DNA from: Brachypterus glaber
Lineage: Eukaryota > Arthropoda > Insecta > Coleoptera > Kateretidae
Direction of reading: 5' to 3'
Assembly: GCA_958510825.1 (NCBI GenBank)
Contig: OY294051.1
Span: 27,887,265-27,951,264 of the forward strand
DNA length: 64,000 bases
This document shows, piece by piece, positions 45,463 to 58,229 of this stretch (within the stretch, counting starts at the first letter, position 1; each line of letters starts with the position of its first letter). The notes beneath the pieces were generated by a model. That model ran no database searches. It was not told the DNA's origin and saw only the letters and a list, made by a program, of their open reading frames with translations. Position numbers and translations under genes: made by a program.

Positions 45463-46078
45463 ATATATAATTTTTTGATGATGATGATATAAATAAAAAA
45501 ATTAAAAATGATCTTCCATTTCTCCGATATTTCGATGAGTGTTGGTGAGATATTACATTCAAATACCATTAAAGCGAAGATTAAAGAGTAAAATACAAAG
45601 CAATTACAAACTTCAATTAAAATATGCTCTAGTTAGTTACAGCTTGTTTAATTTTGTTGCGGATTAAAAGTTGAGCTATGTGATGGGAAATGTCATCTGA
45701 AATTCCGGTTTGTGGGAATCGATAGTTGAGTATCGTGTGAACAGGTCTTTAGGTGAACGGAAAAAATGCATATCGGTATTTGTTGCTTTTGCGGTTTTCC
45801 TGATCTTTGTAATTTTAGCATTTCACTACTGTTTCTATTTTTAAACCATTCATAAAATTGTAAAGGTATTTTGTTTCGCACCTTCTTTATAACGTTATCT
45901 ATTATGTGGCTTTAATATATATTTTTTTTGTTTCAGATCTAAATTTTGGTAAGTTAAAATTACTATTATTATTAACTGTTTAGCTTTAATGTTAAATTTT
46001 AAATCATGCTGGCCAAAATCTGAAATAATAGGCAATATTTGTACATTTTTATATATACATAAACATTTAATGTAATAA
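45463..46078. other. A+T-rich DNA, no recognised feature
   Basis: Two minus-strand frames (45693-45881, 45895-46089) have no family. Confidence 0.4.
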
Positions 46079-46245
46079 AAAAGTGCCAATGTTATTTAAG
46101 AAGAATAAGAATTAAATAGGACCTAGATGACATCTCTATGGTACTCTTAATCAATAGGTTTGGAAAAAGTGCCAATGTAATTTATGAATAACAAGAATCA
46201 AATAGGACCTATATGACATCCATGTGGTACTCCTAATCAGAAGGT
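46079..46245. repeat. Tandem duplication, period about 84 bp
   Basis: AAAAGTGCCAATGT, AATAGGACCTA, GATGACATC/TATGACATC and GGTACTC recur in both units. Confidence 0.75.
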
Positions 46246-47088
46246 ATGTAAATGTATTTGATTATTTAATTCAAAAAACTAAAGCCTTTATTTTTCCAAT
46301 AAGAATTCCATGGCAGAATCGCATGTTTTGTTAAAGTAGTATACGTTATTATAAAGAATCTTTTAATTATTAAATTTAGTGCATAAATATTATTACATTG
46401 TTTGAAGTGGATTTTTCTGAATTGAATCCTGCAGTTTAATTACAATATTAAAAAAATCTAATAATATAATCACAAGTAATGCGTTTAAACAGCTTTTAAA
46501 TTCAAAAGTAATGTTTTTAAACAGCTTTTAAAGTCAGAATTCGTAAGTACTGATAAAGATGAAGATTTTGAACATATAAAGGATCTAAACGAATAAATAA
46601 AGGGGCAGCTATTTATTAAATAAATAATTTTCAGAATATGTTTTTATTTGTTTAATGCAAAAATATAATGGATATAGAAATACTAAAACTAGATCAGAGA
46701 AAAAAAAAGACCGAAGAAGAAGTAAAAAAAAGTGATAAGTCTTAAATAACGTAAAAATGATTAAAAAATGATTAAATAATGGTTGCAAAGATATCAGAAA
46801 AAAAGGAAAAAAATAAGATACAATAATAAAAGAATTGGACAGAAAAAAAACCTATTAAAGAATTGGACAGAAAAAAACCTATTAGGCTTGTAATAAAATC
46901 ATTGATATAAGTTCCAATTCATATAAAATCTATATATCTTAAACAAAACAAACCAATGAAAAATGTTGATAAAGAAAAGAAATTAAAGTTATAAGATTCC
47001 TTGGAATACCTTATGGTTGTTGATCTATCTATCGAAGTAAATAGCTGATCTGTAAAACTTCACCAATCGAGAAAAAGAAAAAAGATCA
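46246..47088. other. A-rich DNA with short direct repeats
   Basis: It contains AAGAATTGGACAGAAAAAAA twice (46829, 46857) and TTTAAACAGCTTTTAAA twice (46486, 46514). No gene. Confidence 0.5.
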
Positions 47089-47260
47089 ATGAATAAAAAT
47101 CTGGTTTGTAGGCAGTGGGCTTGGGATATGTCGGTGGCACATCTCGTCATCGTTGACCGGAACGCGTCTTTGCGGTCGATGTCCAATTGTTCTTTGAAGA
47201 CTGTCCATCCAGTAGGCCGTAACGATTGCCCGATCGTCTTTTTTTTTTCAGATTCTTCTT
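47089..47260. other. G+C-richer block, possible coding remnant
   Basis: On the minus strand one frame stays open for about 46 codons with coding-like composition (AIVTAYWMDSLQRTIG, then DDEMCHRHIPSPLP), but it lacks splice sites. The plus frame 47089-47406 also spans it. No family identified. Confidence 0.25.
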
Positions 47261-48518
47261 TCTTTTTTACTCAACGGGTCTCTTCAGTAGAAGAAGGCCT
47301 TGACATTGAAGGACCCCGAATAATTAATTATTTACAGGGTGTTTCAAAATGTACAAAACAAATTTATAGAGAGTATGTTATGTATTACAGACATTTCTTT
47401 AAATAGTAAGTAGAAATAGTAAAAGATTTTAGTGATGTTTTAGTGTTCAGTTTCAGTCTCACTATAATCTTCCTCTCAAAGATAATGAGACATAAAGGAC
47501 TTTTAAAGTCAGTTCTGGTATTTGTTGAAAAATTATAACGATCGTTATTATTAAGTTTCCCGAAGATCTATATGCGAAATTCTTCTTGTATCTAAGAAAT
47601 CATTTTATCTGTTCTACAGATTCTGTTATTCCCTAAAATCATCGCTAGATAGATAGTGCATACATGATGCATAAAACTAATAGCACACTAAAAAAAGATT
47701 TAAAACCTCAAAAAGTAGTAGTTTCCACGTTTAGTTTAGTCAAATTATTGGACGATGCTGGGTGGCTTTTCTCATTTCAGTGAGTTTTATTCAAGCGTGA
47801 AAGCCAACTTCATAGTAGTTCTTCTGATGAATTCATTGGCCTAGACCGGGCGGAATACATCCGCTCGAAACCAGAATAGACCCCCTGATAATGAGTCGCC
47901 AAGTCGCAAGCTACAGTCGATGAAAGTCAAGCCGGAATTGTGTAATATAATTGTTTTTATATAATCCTAATAATCTAACGTTATACAAGTGTATACTTCC
48001 AATAATATCCATACAATATTCCTGTAGAGGTCAAGAAAAACGAACAAAGTTCAACACCATCCATAAGTATACATTCCAATAATAACAATTTATGATAATA
48101 AATAATACTTGCTTAAACAAGTTAATATATAATTAAATTCTTTAACTAGCCGAGCGTACTGTGGCTAGATAAAAAAATGGATGGCTTCTCTATTGAAACA
48201 GCAGGTACGATACCTATAATTACGTGGTAGTGTAATTTGCGAAGGTCAAATGCCACCTGTTGCCCTAGCCAATCATTTTCGAATCGATAGTCTCACTTTA
48301 AAACTATTCAATTATGATTTTTAAGAAAGTTGTGTTCATTACAGTGTGACGTAATTTCTATAGCAGACTATCTGTCTGAAGATGTTATTTAAAACGTGCT
48401 ATTGAGGAAATGGCATATAGATTTAAAATGTCTTGAGCCCATTGAGGATTAGCACGTGAGTTATCTTTTGGCGCACCTCAGGAAAGATATCACTGTTATT
48501 GAAGTAATAATAGTTATT
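47261..48518. other. Unassigned, isolated ACAGGGTGTTTC end at 47334
   Basis: The ACAGGGTGTTTCAAAATG word resembles transposon ends common in insects; no partner end seen. The block at 47750-47940 is G+C-richer without known family. Confidence 0.4.
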
Positions 48519-48633
48519 TATGGTACTAGTGGGTAAAGTAAGATATTGCCCATGAGAAAATTAACCTGCGAGGCGTCAGCCAAGCAGGTTAATTTTTCAA
48601 GAGGGCAATATCGGTTTACCCATGAGTGCCATA
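48519..48633 (-). mobile_element. MITE family B2 hairpin
   Basis: TATGGTACTAGTGGGTAAAG to ...CATGAGTGCCATA, with the AAATTAACCTGC-type stem in inverse orientation to 34037 and 35046. Confidence 0.78.
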
Positions 48634-48638
48634 AAAGG

Positions 48639-48847
48639 TTTTATCCAATAAATAGCTTAGGAATTCATATTTTTATTAAAAATTTTAATGACATTTACAA
48701 GAAAATAATTTGACAAGTGACAGTTGAGTGGGTAAAATAAATAATTATCCACTCAATAAAGTAAAAGCTACGCGGGGGTTATTATTGAGTTTATCTATTT
48801 AAAATAAAGCTGGTAATTGTCTTATTATCTGTATGTATTGGATAAAA
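48639..48847 (-). mobile_element. MITE family B1
   Basis: TTTTATCCAATAAATAGC ... TGTATTGGATAAAA, again joined to B2 by the same few bases (AAAGG), so B1+B2 moves or is copied as one unit. Confidence 0.78.
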
Positions 48848-50040
48848 ATTTTTAAATTGAGACAATACAAATTATAGTTAGTTGTATCTCACAATTCAAA
48901 AAATATTTTAATGCTTGTGTGTGTGGTTCAATCTCGGTTTAGATCAAAACTTTTTCAAAAGGAAGAAAAAAAGTTGGTATATAATTGTTTCCTGCTCTCT
49001 TTGCAAACGTATTTGATTACATTGAGGAAAGTATCCTTAAATTTATTCGAAGAAAAAATCTGTTTATCGTGTGTGTGGCTGTATGTCTTTTGATAAAAAT
49101 CTCTGGTTTATGCTTTGCACTAACATATTTTCTATGACACTTGGCCAAATAGCCTGTGTACTTTTTCTCTTCACTGTAGTTTCATCTGTTTCAATTTCGT
49201 TTCAACCAAGCATGGTAGTTTAATATTATGTTTGTGTTAGTTAATTCTTTTTTTCTTTTGCAAAAAGTTAATTTGCAGAGATAAAGACCAGAATCAAAAA
49301 TTTACCTAATTTATACCCAACCGTTTAAAATTTATGGAATTTTAATAATTCATCTGAAGAACATTATTGATTATAATCAGTAATTATTGATTGGTAAATA
49401 AAGTAATTTTTGTTGTATGTGTATCGCTTATCAGTTCTCAAACTTGTTTTAAACAATAAGTCAAGCAATTTCTTCTTTTTTCTTCACTTTATAATTAAAG
49501 AAACCTACTGTATCTCTGATCTAAATATTTCGAAACACATTCTATTATATGAATATATTACATCAATATATTTCGTCAGGCTTGCTTGGGGCGATAAATT
49601 AATGGTTTAATATTGTTTATAGTACCTCGCGGATAATAGACTTGTTTCTTAAAAGTGTAATGATAAATATTTTGAATGATAATATCAGACGGTCCTGAAT
49701 TATAGAATTAGTCCATTAGATGCAGTACTCGCTTTTAATATTTTCTAAACGATTATAACTAAAACAAACGATTATAATGGTAATTATATACCAAGGTAGA
49801 GAAGATACATAATAGTCTTGTCTACCGTAGTTTATATATTAGTTTTTTCACTACTAGCACTGTTTAACTATTTTTATTCAAATAATAAAATAAATTATTA
49901 ACAGAAATTATATTTCATGAAATTTTTATAAAAATCAAGTAGCCTTGATCAATGACATTTGCTCAAATAAATACTTTGAACAAGTTTAAAAATTTAGTTT
50001 TTTTTTTTAATTTTTTCATAAGATTTAGCTATTATTGATT
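48848..50040. other. A+T-rich DNA, no recognised feature
   Basis: Frames at 48911-49093 and 49410-49610 lack family or splice support. Confidence 0.4.
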
Positions 50041-50318
50041 GTATTACATTACATTACATTACATGTTTGTTTAACCTCGTACTATTCTACTTAATTAAGC
50101 ATCCCCTAAGTCCAGGACTTGTGTGGGCTAGTAGTAGAGGGAACCACCGGCTTATACTGACTTTCGAACCAGTTTCTAGGGAGTGTCCGTTTCACTTATC
50201 GCCTTCGACAAATTTCAATTATTAATTAACTGAAAAAGGCAAATCGGCGCCAGTGAGAATCGAACTCACGATAGTAGACTTGCTATGCATACGCGCTAGC
50301 CACTACGCTATGCCTCCC
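50041..50318 (-). mobile_element. tRNA-derived SINE, copy 3
   Basis: Minus-strand head GGGAGGCATAGCGTAGTGG, B box GTGAGTTCGATTCTCAC, shared body, and an ATGTAATGTAATGTAAT tail (5-bp repeats). Confidence 0.87.
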
Positions 50319-51500
50319 ATGGCAATAATAATAATTAATTGTATTTAATAAATAAAAAGTTATTTAAAACTATTTTCTTGGGTTTAATTAGTAAAAATTG
50401 CACAAAGAAGTGAAACATCTAAAGTGACAGAAATCAATTGTTTATAAATTTACTCCTACTAGGAGAGAAAAAAATATTATTGCTATAGGTGAAAAAAATT
50501 GATTTCACAGTCTGATATGGTATTTTCTAAAGCTAGTAGTGAAAAAAAAAATTATTATGATATAGGGTCAACAGTTTGTCTGAAGTTATATATTCTCCAT
50601 TAGCATATTCCATCTGCCTACTCATAAATGCCTAGTAAATTTAAGTACATAGTAAGCAACTAATCTTTAAAATTTTTTAATTATTAATATTTTTTTTGCC
50701 ATATGGACTGATAAAACAGTTTATTTGTGTTGTATATGGCCAATTGAATTAATTGGCTGTGGCAAATAAGTTTTATTTCTGTCAAATAAAGTATATTGTT
50801 CCCATTAATAAATGATTTTGAAATTAATATATTTATTTACTCACGACCAAATAATTTAATTGGCCATATCCAAACAAATCTAAAATATCTTTTTTATCGA
50901 TCTAAAATATCTAAACTCAGATAAAGTTTTTACAAAAACAAGCTGATTCTTTACTTATATAATCAAAAAGTACATATTTTTTTTAAATAATTTTTAAATT
51001 CAAAATTTGCTGTAGATTATATTGGAAGGCTTGGAAATGTATGGTCGGCTTAAAACAGAAGGAAAGAGGCATGCGTGAAAATAAAGAGAAGGCGGGTCGA
51101 AAGGATTGAAATTTTTTGTAAAGACATTTGGACAATGTATCCAAATTAGTGGAGAGCCTCTGTAATATAATCCTAAATAAATAAATAAATAATAAATATA
51201 TCAGGAAACGGTAGGTAGTAGACTTATAAAATTTAGCAAACAAAATTAAGGATTACAAAGCCAATTATAAAAGAAATCTGTTATATATTTTATGTTAATA
51301 AGTAGTATTAACTTAATCAACTGAATATTAAGTTTTACACACCCAAAATATTTCAAAAGAAAAACAGAGTTTTGGTTTGTATTTTTTACCACTAGGATAA
51401 GTTTAATCATAATTTTATTTCTTAGAAGATATTTTGCAGAAACAAGTAATTTTTCACATATAAACATAATATGTTTATGAGATGCGGTACAATAAAATTG
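50319..51500. other. A+T-rich DNA, no gene recognised
   Basis: An inverted pair GGCCAATTGAATTAATTGG / AATTTAATTGGCC lies at 50737-50870. Minus frames 50983-51243 and 51246-51512 are A+T-driven. Confidence 0.4.
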
Positions 51501-51504
51501 ATGC

Positions 51505-52150
51505 AAGTTCACCTGTGTCGTGGTTTCACGCTAAAAGACACAATGGGGTACAGATGGGTTAGCGCGTAAACTTCAAGTCGCTCCATGGCTGATACGTGAG
51601 ACATAACAGAGTAAAACGTGACCGCGGATGTTCTTTGAAAGAAGTGGAGGAGCACTAGGTGCACCATAGACGGAGTTACGCTGTTTATATTATACATTAA
51701 TTAATTTTATTAAAAAAAAAAAAACGTAAAAAAGAATTCTTAAAAATACATAAAAGGAATTTCTTGAATCTGAAAGTAGAAACAACAACAAATAAAACTT
51801 TCTGATATTAAAATAATACTTGTAATGCTTCGGTTTCCTCCAAAAGTCGCAGTCGCTGACGACTGTGACCGGGTGTCGCCAGTTGCCAGTCGCCATCTGG
51901 ACTTTTTATAAACAGCTGTTTTATTTGTTTGCAAGTTCATGCCTTTCAATCTACATCATGAAGAAAAAAGGGTAAAAATTGATGAGATGTTTCGGCTGAG
52001 AGGAGGGATTTCATGCAATTCTAATTGAGTGAAACAGTAAAAGACACTTGTCACAGCGCAAACCCTGGTTTACCGTGAAACTCGTGACGAAATAGTCGTT
52101 CGTCTGCTCCCGGAGCGGTCAAGCGACCGGCGACCTCAGGTGTTCCTTAG
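51505..52150. other. G+C-richer single-copy interval, possible promoter/5' region
   Basis: Three blocks (51505-51680, 51830-51960, 52010-52150) rise above background and are not repeated in the window. Minus frames here (51509-51697, 51690-51949) have no family. A promoter or first exon of an unseen gene is one reading. Confidence 0.3.
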
Positions 52151-52583
52151 TTTTTCATCACTGCTCCAAATAAGAAACAACAATTGAATAATTCGATTTT
52201 CCAAATTTCTTGGAAATTGCTGGGATTCGCTTAAACTTTCTACGTTAATAATAAACAATTATTACTAACATAACAAAATGTAATTACTGGTTTCTCCGGA
52301 AAAATCACGCATAATTTTTTTTGAAATTTTGGCAATTTGGCATTAATTTTCAGATAATGAGGTTTTCTTATTGTAAATTTTATTCATTAACATTTTTATA
52401 CAGTTTTCACGTCAAAAGAGTAAGGAATCGCAACCAAGATTTTTGCATAGCTTGAGTAAGACTAAAATTATTTAATTGTTAGTTTTCAATAAAAAGAAAG
52501 AGTATCAGGCTCTTTTGAATAGAAATTGTTACATTAAAAACAAAGCTTCCCAAAAAATTCCCAAAATACATTGCAGTATTTAT

Positions 52584-52833
52584 CAACGAACTAACAACTC
52601 TTCTCTCTAGAATACGCATACCGTTAATACAAAGTATCGCCAACATCTCGGTTTGTTTGTAAACAAATAGTAGGTATATTCAGGCCTGAAGAATAACAAT
52701 TACCAGTAACTGTTATTGTTGTCTCTGTTAAAAGCTGTGCGAGTAAGACAGACAAATGTATATGTTGTCTACGTTTTTGTCAGTTTTTACAAATGAAATG
52801 CCTATTCTAGAGAGAAGAGTTATTAGTTCGTTG
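52584..52833 (-). mobile_element. MITE family A, copy 4
   Basis: 250 bp; perfect 8-bp target duplication GTATTTAT (52576-52583, 52834-52841). Confidence 0.88.
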
Positions 52834-52841
52834 GTATTTAT

Positions 52842-53989
52842 GTAGTTTATTTTAAACAAATAAAGTCAGGTTTTTGTACTTTTATACTTGTTAACCAAAA
52901 AAAACTTGAAAAGATCTTGGTGTTTGCAGCATTTAAATACTGTAAATGTTAAAAAGCTTACGATAATAGCAACCCTGTTCTATTTACCTAAATCCCACAT
53001 AAAAAACTGTATTAATTAAAAAAAACTGTACATAGTACAGCCACTGGAAGTACGTTTGTTAGTCCTCGTTACATTTGTATTGTACTGTATGCTGGCAAAT
53101 CTATGTATGTATGTGTATCTGGACAATTCGTATCGGTATCTACTTTATCTGCAAAAGGCCGCATCTACACAACCAACACGATGTACGAAAATCAATAAAA
53201 TAGATCTCCAGGCGATTTTTTTCAACTTTTAACCTTTTTGCCTTTCTATTCGAGAGGAGTATTATTCTTGAAATATTTCACCATTAATAACAGCTATATT
53301 TTATTTATTACATTTATTTATATAGAAGTAGATAAATACATTATATTCCACTTTAATGCAATTATTTTCTCTTAAATAAATTTAATAAATTTATAGAAGA
53401 ATCCTCGAAAAAATTCCTTAACTATAAGTACAAATTAAAATTAAATTACAAAAAAATGCTAGAAGAAATAATAAATTTATGAAAATTTATGCATTTATGC
53501 ATAAGATATTTGTTCATCCCTATTTATTTTAATCATTCTATTTTTATACAGATTGGCCCAGATTTATTAATTCAGAATATATCTTGCAGACAGATAGAGT
53601 AAATGGAGTCGATAACAAATTATTTACATAATTTTTAAAGAAATTTAAAATTAAAATCCTCTATACTTTCTTTGACACCCTATATATTAAATGACTTATT
53701 AAAAGTTAATTTAGATAATAGACAAATTGATTCTTTAAACCGCTAGAGTACCATAAAAAATTGAAAAAATTTAGTTCATCAAATGTTTCAAAACATAAAA
53801 GTACCTATGTTAATTTATCATTTTTTTTTAATTTAAAATTATGACTAATCTGTCCATGTTATGAATAATTTTATACTAATGTGTTGTATTTTTTTATGGT
53901 TAGTAGTAGTAAATTCATTTTGATTAATGAAAACAAGCCATAAAGGTATCTATATAAAGCTTTGCATTCCCGTTAAACAGGGATGACGC
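52842..53989. other. A+T-rich DNA, no recognised feature
   Basis: No gene or clear repeat. Confidence 0.4.
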
Positions 53990-54185
53990 AAGGGGGGGGG
54001 GGATCGAGTTGGGAAAATTTACTGTCCAGGTATATAACATTGAGTGGCAGAGTTTGGTAATTGGTGGCGGAGTAGGTAATAATACTGGTAGGTAGAGTTG
54101 GGAAATTTGTTGGAAAATTTTGCGGAGCAGTTGGGAAAACTCAGTGGTAAAGTTGGGAAATTTAGAGGGTCGAGGACCCTTCAGA
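53990..54185. repeat. G11 run and degenerate minisatellite, locus 2
   Basis: Eleven G are followed by irregular GAGTTGGGAAAATT/AGTTGGGAAATT repeats with GTGGCAGAGT, the same words as 10461-10720. Confidence 0.65.
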
Positions 54186-54434
54186 AAATTCAGTTTATCA
54201 GATTATTCCTTCTATTTTTTATATATTTTTTTGTAAACTTGCCTCCATTACATTTTTATTTTTAAATTTATTTTTTTTACACAATAGTGTTCTTGTTCTC
54301 ATAATACTTGATTTTTTATAAACTTTTCATATCGATCGGACATTTTCTTCTTGAATTATAGTGGACTGATAAAAAACAGGTAAAAATTGTTGCCAAGGTA
54401 TGTGAGTTTTCCAGAACATATTCTGTATAATTCC

Positions 54435-54725
54435 TTATTAAGTTATGTGAAATAAAAAATTACGGAACATATTTTATAAAAAATTATGTGAAGTAAAAGT
54501 TTACGGAACATATTCTGTAAAAAATATATAACTTTTGCAATATTCTCACCTATGTTATGTTCTGTGAATAAAGCGTGCCAAAAATTACATAATTTATCAT
54601 GTTAAAATACATAATATTTTATGTAAGAGTTAAAAATATAGTAATAAGTTATATAAAGGTACATAATATATTATGTAAATCTCAAAAATACAGCAATAAG
54701 ATATGTGAAATTTCACATAACATAT
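54435..54725. repeat. Two short tandem duplications
   Basis: ACGGAACATATTCTGTAAAA with ATTATGTGAA recurs at about 46-bp spacing (54440-54530). TACATAATAT.TTATGTAA with ATA.AGTAATAAG.TAT recurs at about 54600-54715. Confidence 0.6.
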
Positions 54726-56170
54726 TGTGTGCTTGTTGATTTTTATCTGTGTGCGCACAAAAGTTGTGACAACGAACGGACAAACGGATTTTTTTTTTTG
54801 ACAGTTGTTCAGAATTTTCTAAAAAACACATATTTATAAAAAAAATTGACCTAGGGTAATTTTTGACGATTTTGGAAATATGAAAACTACCGTATAATAC
54901 TCCTCCAGATCGAGAGTCATAAAGAGTAAATTAATGATGTACAGCACTTTACACGTTTTGCGGAATAAAAATCAACACGATATTATTATTAGAATTATTA
55001 TTACCATTTTGATATTAAGGAAATTACATAATAGATGTATTATATGTCCATCAGGCCTCGGGAGATAAAAATATTGCGTTATGGTGTTACATTGAGTATG
55101 AAGATACACAACGAACTTTTGCGCATCACGTCTATTTTATGTGAGGTCAACAAATACTTTAAACTGGGTGTTATAGTATTTTGTAACCTTACGGTCATAA
55201 AATTTACTTTATTAATAAATAGTATATTATTTGTTATAATAATTGCTACAATCTCTTGCGGGATATAGAAGAAAATGTAGCAGTGTTACATTGTAGTATA
55301 TAAAATAGTTACAGTAAAAAGTCCAAACCAATTCAATCTGCCTTTCTCTCCGACCACGTGGGTACAGTGGTTGAAAAATGTGTTCAGGACTAATCTTAAA
55401 CCATGTATTAATTTCAAACACTTAAATATCTAGGCATTACCCTATTCAAAAACCTTACGTGAGATTGCACGTTAAAAATACGCTCCAGATAGCCAACGGC
55501 CACCTTTCCAAACCATACCCCCTACTAGGTAGGAAAATTTTTCCATCCATAAACAAAAACTTCTTCTATAAAATCAAATCCTCATTTTAAGCCTCCTTGT
55601 TATTTGGCGTAGCTTACAATATTTTATTTTAATAAAAGGTAGAAATGTCTTCTTTAGCTTCAGCTTAAGAACGTTTCTTCCTCGGTTTCTTCCTTATAAT
55701 TTTGCGTACTTTACAATACTTTTTTACGGTAGAAATGTCTTTTTTAGTTCTACTAGCTAAAAAAGATTTCTTCTTTGTTATTTTGCATTCCTTACAATAT
55801 TATTTTTAGTAAATTTTGTCCAATTTTGCATTATATCGTGAAATTAGATCAGAAATGGTCGTGTATACGATTTTCAGCACGTGCTTGCAACTATATTATT
55901 TCATAAAGAAGTATGCCGTCTTGATCCAATTTACTTATAAAAGTGAAGCACGCGATCGAAATAAATTCATTTTCCACGCTTAAATGTAGAAATAATAGCA
56001 AATTGAATGGTGTATTACAAGATAATTGATAATTATGTAGAAAATTAACTTCATTATAATAAAATGTACTGTAAAGATAATTGAATCATTGAGTTTTAAA
56101 AGGGGGTTATGTCACATTTTTGGTCAAATTAACGGTTTTGATATCTTAGACCATATATAGTCGCTGTCCG
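54726..56170. other. A+T-rich DNA, no gene recognised
   Basis: A degenerate direct repeat around 55665-55800 (TTCTTCCT, TTTTGCGTACTTTACAATA) is visible. Frames 55035-55268 and 55227-55421 have no family. Confidence 0.4.
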
Positions 56171-56538
56171 AGTTATAAGAATTTTTTTAACAGACACTAT
56201 TTTTATCTGGTACATGTAAAACTCTTCATCCTATCGGGATGATGCATAATTTTAGACTCATTTAAACTAATGTATATATTTTTATCCAGTCCACGTGGAC
56301 TGATTCTAGCCAGTTAACGTTCGACCCTATCCAATCATATTTCACAAAACATTTAGCCACACCCAGGCATGTGTAGCAATAAATATTTACTGGACCGGCT
56401 TTAATTTGTTTTATTAGTATTCTGTACATCAAGCTATATAAGATAAATACGTGTTTAATATAATAAAATTTAATTGCGTCCCTGTCTCACATTAATATGT
56501 TTTAAATGTAAACATTCTACTATAAATGTGACACCGAC
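56171..56538 (+). repeat. LTR-like dispersed repeat F, copy 2
   Basis: Matches 9765-10126 throughout; CTATATAAGATAAAT TATA-like box near 56433. Confidence 0.5.
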
Positions 56539-57052
56539 CTATTAATTACTATTACTATTTTAAAAAAGTTTTGTTTTTTTATGACTTTTAAAAAATTTAA
56601 TCTTACATGTTACGGTACAAGTATAAATATACTTTATAAATTACTATTAAGTTATAATAGCTAAAAAATTAAATTTAAAAGTCATTAAAACGCGTAATTA
56701 GCAATGCGTTTTTGTGTTAAAGTGAAGGTACACAATTTTTACGGAAAACGTTTATAATTATAGGTATTTTACGTGAGATGAAATGTTTATTTGTTTATTT
56801 TTCATCGACTTTCAAAACTTACTAATTATAATTATGATTGCTTAAAAATTTAGTACCCGTAGGTTAATTACCAAGTTTGGTTTTAAACGTTTAAAAACAT
56901 TTTTTAAGTAGAAATACTAAGTGAGTTCTTTAAACAAAATAAAAATTAAAACAAGCACGACTGCTATAAGTTAAAACAAATCTTATATATTTTATAGAAT
57001 TTAAATATAATTTGGAATAAAACTTGCTTCTAAAATAAAAAAATGCACTTAC
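56539..57052 (-). other. Start of the intron following the half-SAM exon
   Basis: The GTAAGT donor is at 57052; downstream minus-strand sequence is A+T-rich. I could not find the exon with the second half of the SAM domain here or farther left. Confidence 0.6.
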
Positions 57053-57545
57053 TTGTGTATATTCTGCACATATATCTATCCCAGAAACGAAATTACAAAC
57101 GTCGTCAACCGACCAGTTGGATATCTCCTCACTACTCAACTTTGGACTTTCTGACTCTGACCTCTTCATCAAATTCATTGTGGTACTTCCAGAAGGACTC
57201 GTAGAAGACGGCGTTTTGATTCTGGGCCTTTTACTAGGTGGCGCTGCAGATGATAAATCTAAGGGCGACGCTGCATCTGGCCTTTTGACGTTTTTGAGGA
57301 GACCCTGGAGTTCTGCTTCTTTTGCGGTTCGGACCATCGCCAGGAGGGTTTGAGTGGAGCTCATGTCTATTAGAGGAGGAAACATGGAGGAGGCGATGAA
57401 GGGATTGAGGGAGGATAAGTCGGGTTTCTTCGGGAGATCAGTATCTTTGTTTTGGGGGGTTATGGTGGGAAGAAGGTTGGGAAATTGAGGTTTAAATCGA
57501 GGATCCAAGGGAGGTGGAAAACCATTTCTTGCAGCACTGAAATAG
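57053..57545 (-). CDS. SAM-domain regulatory protein, internal exon with CtBP-type motif and N-terminal half of the SAM domain
   Basis: The exon has a TTTCAG acceptor just above 57545 and a GTAAGT donor at 57052. It is 493 nt, taking one base to finish a split Asp codon and ending in phase 0. The open frame is Pro/Ser/Leu-rich: FPPPLDPRF near the start, a predicted helix around FPPLIDMSSTQTLLAMV, then PLDLSS (matching the PxDLS peptide bound by the corepressor CtBP), a basic SKRPRIK stretch that could be a nuclear signal, and Ser/Thr-Pro sites. It ends in WSVDDVCNF ... CAEYTQ, the first helices of a SAM domain as in polyhomeotic and SAMD7/SAMD11. The SAM half then stops at the donor; the partner exon was not found downstream. 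Known for the family: SAM domains of this group polymerise in chromatin repression complexes. A nuclear corepressor-associated role is my inference. Codon pattern and conserved-looking composition contrast sharply with the surrounding A+T DNA. Confidence 0.88.
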
Positions 57546-57904
57546 CTGAAACAAATAATAAAAATGTAATTAATTACGATGTTATAATGTAGGTAATACA
57601 ATAATTTATTATTTTTTGTAGAATCGTATTTATTGAAATGTTATCATAGTTTTAAATACTCTAATAACTAGTACTTTAATAATCGGAAAGGTAAACAATG
57701 TTATAATTAATAATTATTAATAATTATAATTACCTATCGAAATATCGATACCAATTTTTATCTTATTATTTATTTAAAATCAGTTACAACAGGGCAGGGG
57801 ATCAATTCATATTTGTTGTTTTAAAGTTGGTATACATTCGTACATTAGTTCAAGTAGGTGAAAAACTGTCCACATATGACTCTTAATTTTAATTTTGAGT
57901 TTAT

Positions 57905-57950
57905 ATCTGTTGACAGTTAAAATTGTAACTGTCAGCAGATATTACCTCAA
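57905..57950. repeat. Short palindrome related to 31755-31795
   Basis: ATATCTGTTGACAGTTA faces TAACTGTCAGCAGATAT across a few bases, followed by ACCTCAAA. The palindrome at 31755-31795 shares the ATATCTGTT arm and the ACCTCAAA flank, so the two look like members of one tiny MITE family. Confidence 0.55.
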
Positions 57951-58091
57951 AATTCAAATAAATTATTAAACGTCAAACAAAACCGTTATTTTATACACAG
58001 TTGAAATTAACATCACAGGTATACCACTACAAAATTAGCTTCAATGACCTTAAAAGGAATAAGTGAGTGATCTCAGACGAAGTGAGATGAC

Positions 58092-58229
58092 TAGGGTTGC
58101 CAACTTTGAATCATTAAAATAAAGGACATAGGTCTCTAGAAAAAAAAGAAACCGCTTTTTTTAAAGAGCAAAGGACTGAAGACCCACTAAAGGACTGCCC
58201 TTTAAAATAAAGGACGGTTGGCAATCCTG
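58092..58229. mobile_element. hAT-like MITE with perfect 8-bp target duplication
   Basis: This 138-bp element starts TAGGGTTGCCAAC and ends GTTGGCAATCCTG, an imperfect terminal inverted repeat of the hAT (C/TAGGG...) type. It is flanked on both sides by the same 8 bp, GAGATGAC (58084-58091 and 58230-58237). It has no coding capacity, so it was presumably mobilised in trans by a hAT transposase. It sits inside an intron of the SAM-domain gene. Confidence 0.85.

Noticed and set aside
47800..47880. Hammerhead ribozyme (CTGATGA ... CTCGAAAC)
   Set aside because: Both core words occur, but the helix does not start directly after CTGATGA and I cannot draw stems I and III.
57117..57353. Plus-strand open frame opposite the half-SAM exon
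   Set aside because: Shadow of the minus-strand exon, whose splice phases and domain content are convincing.
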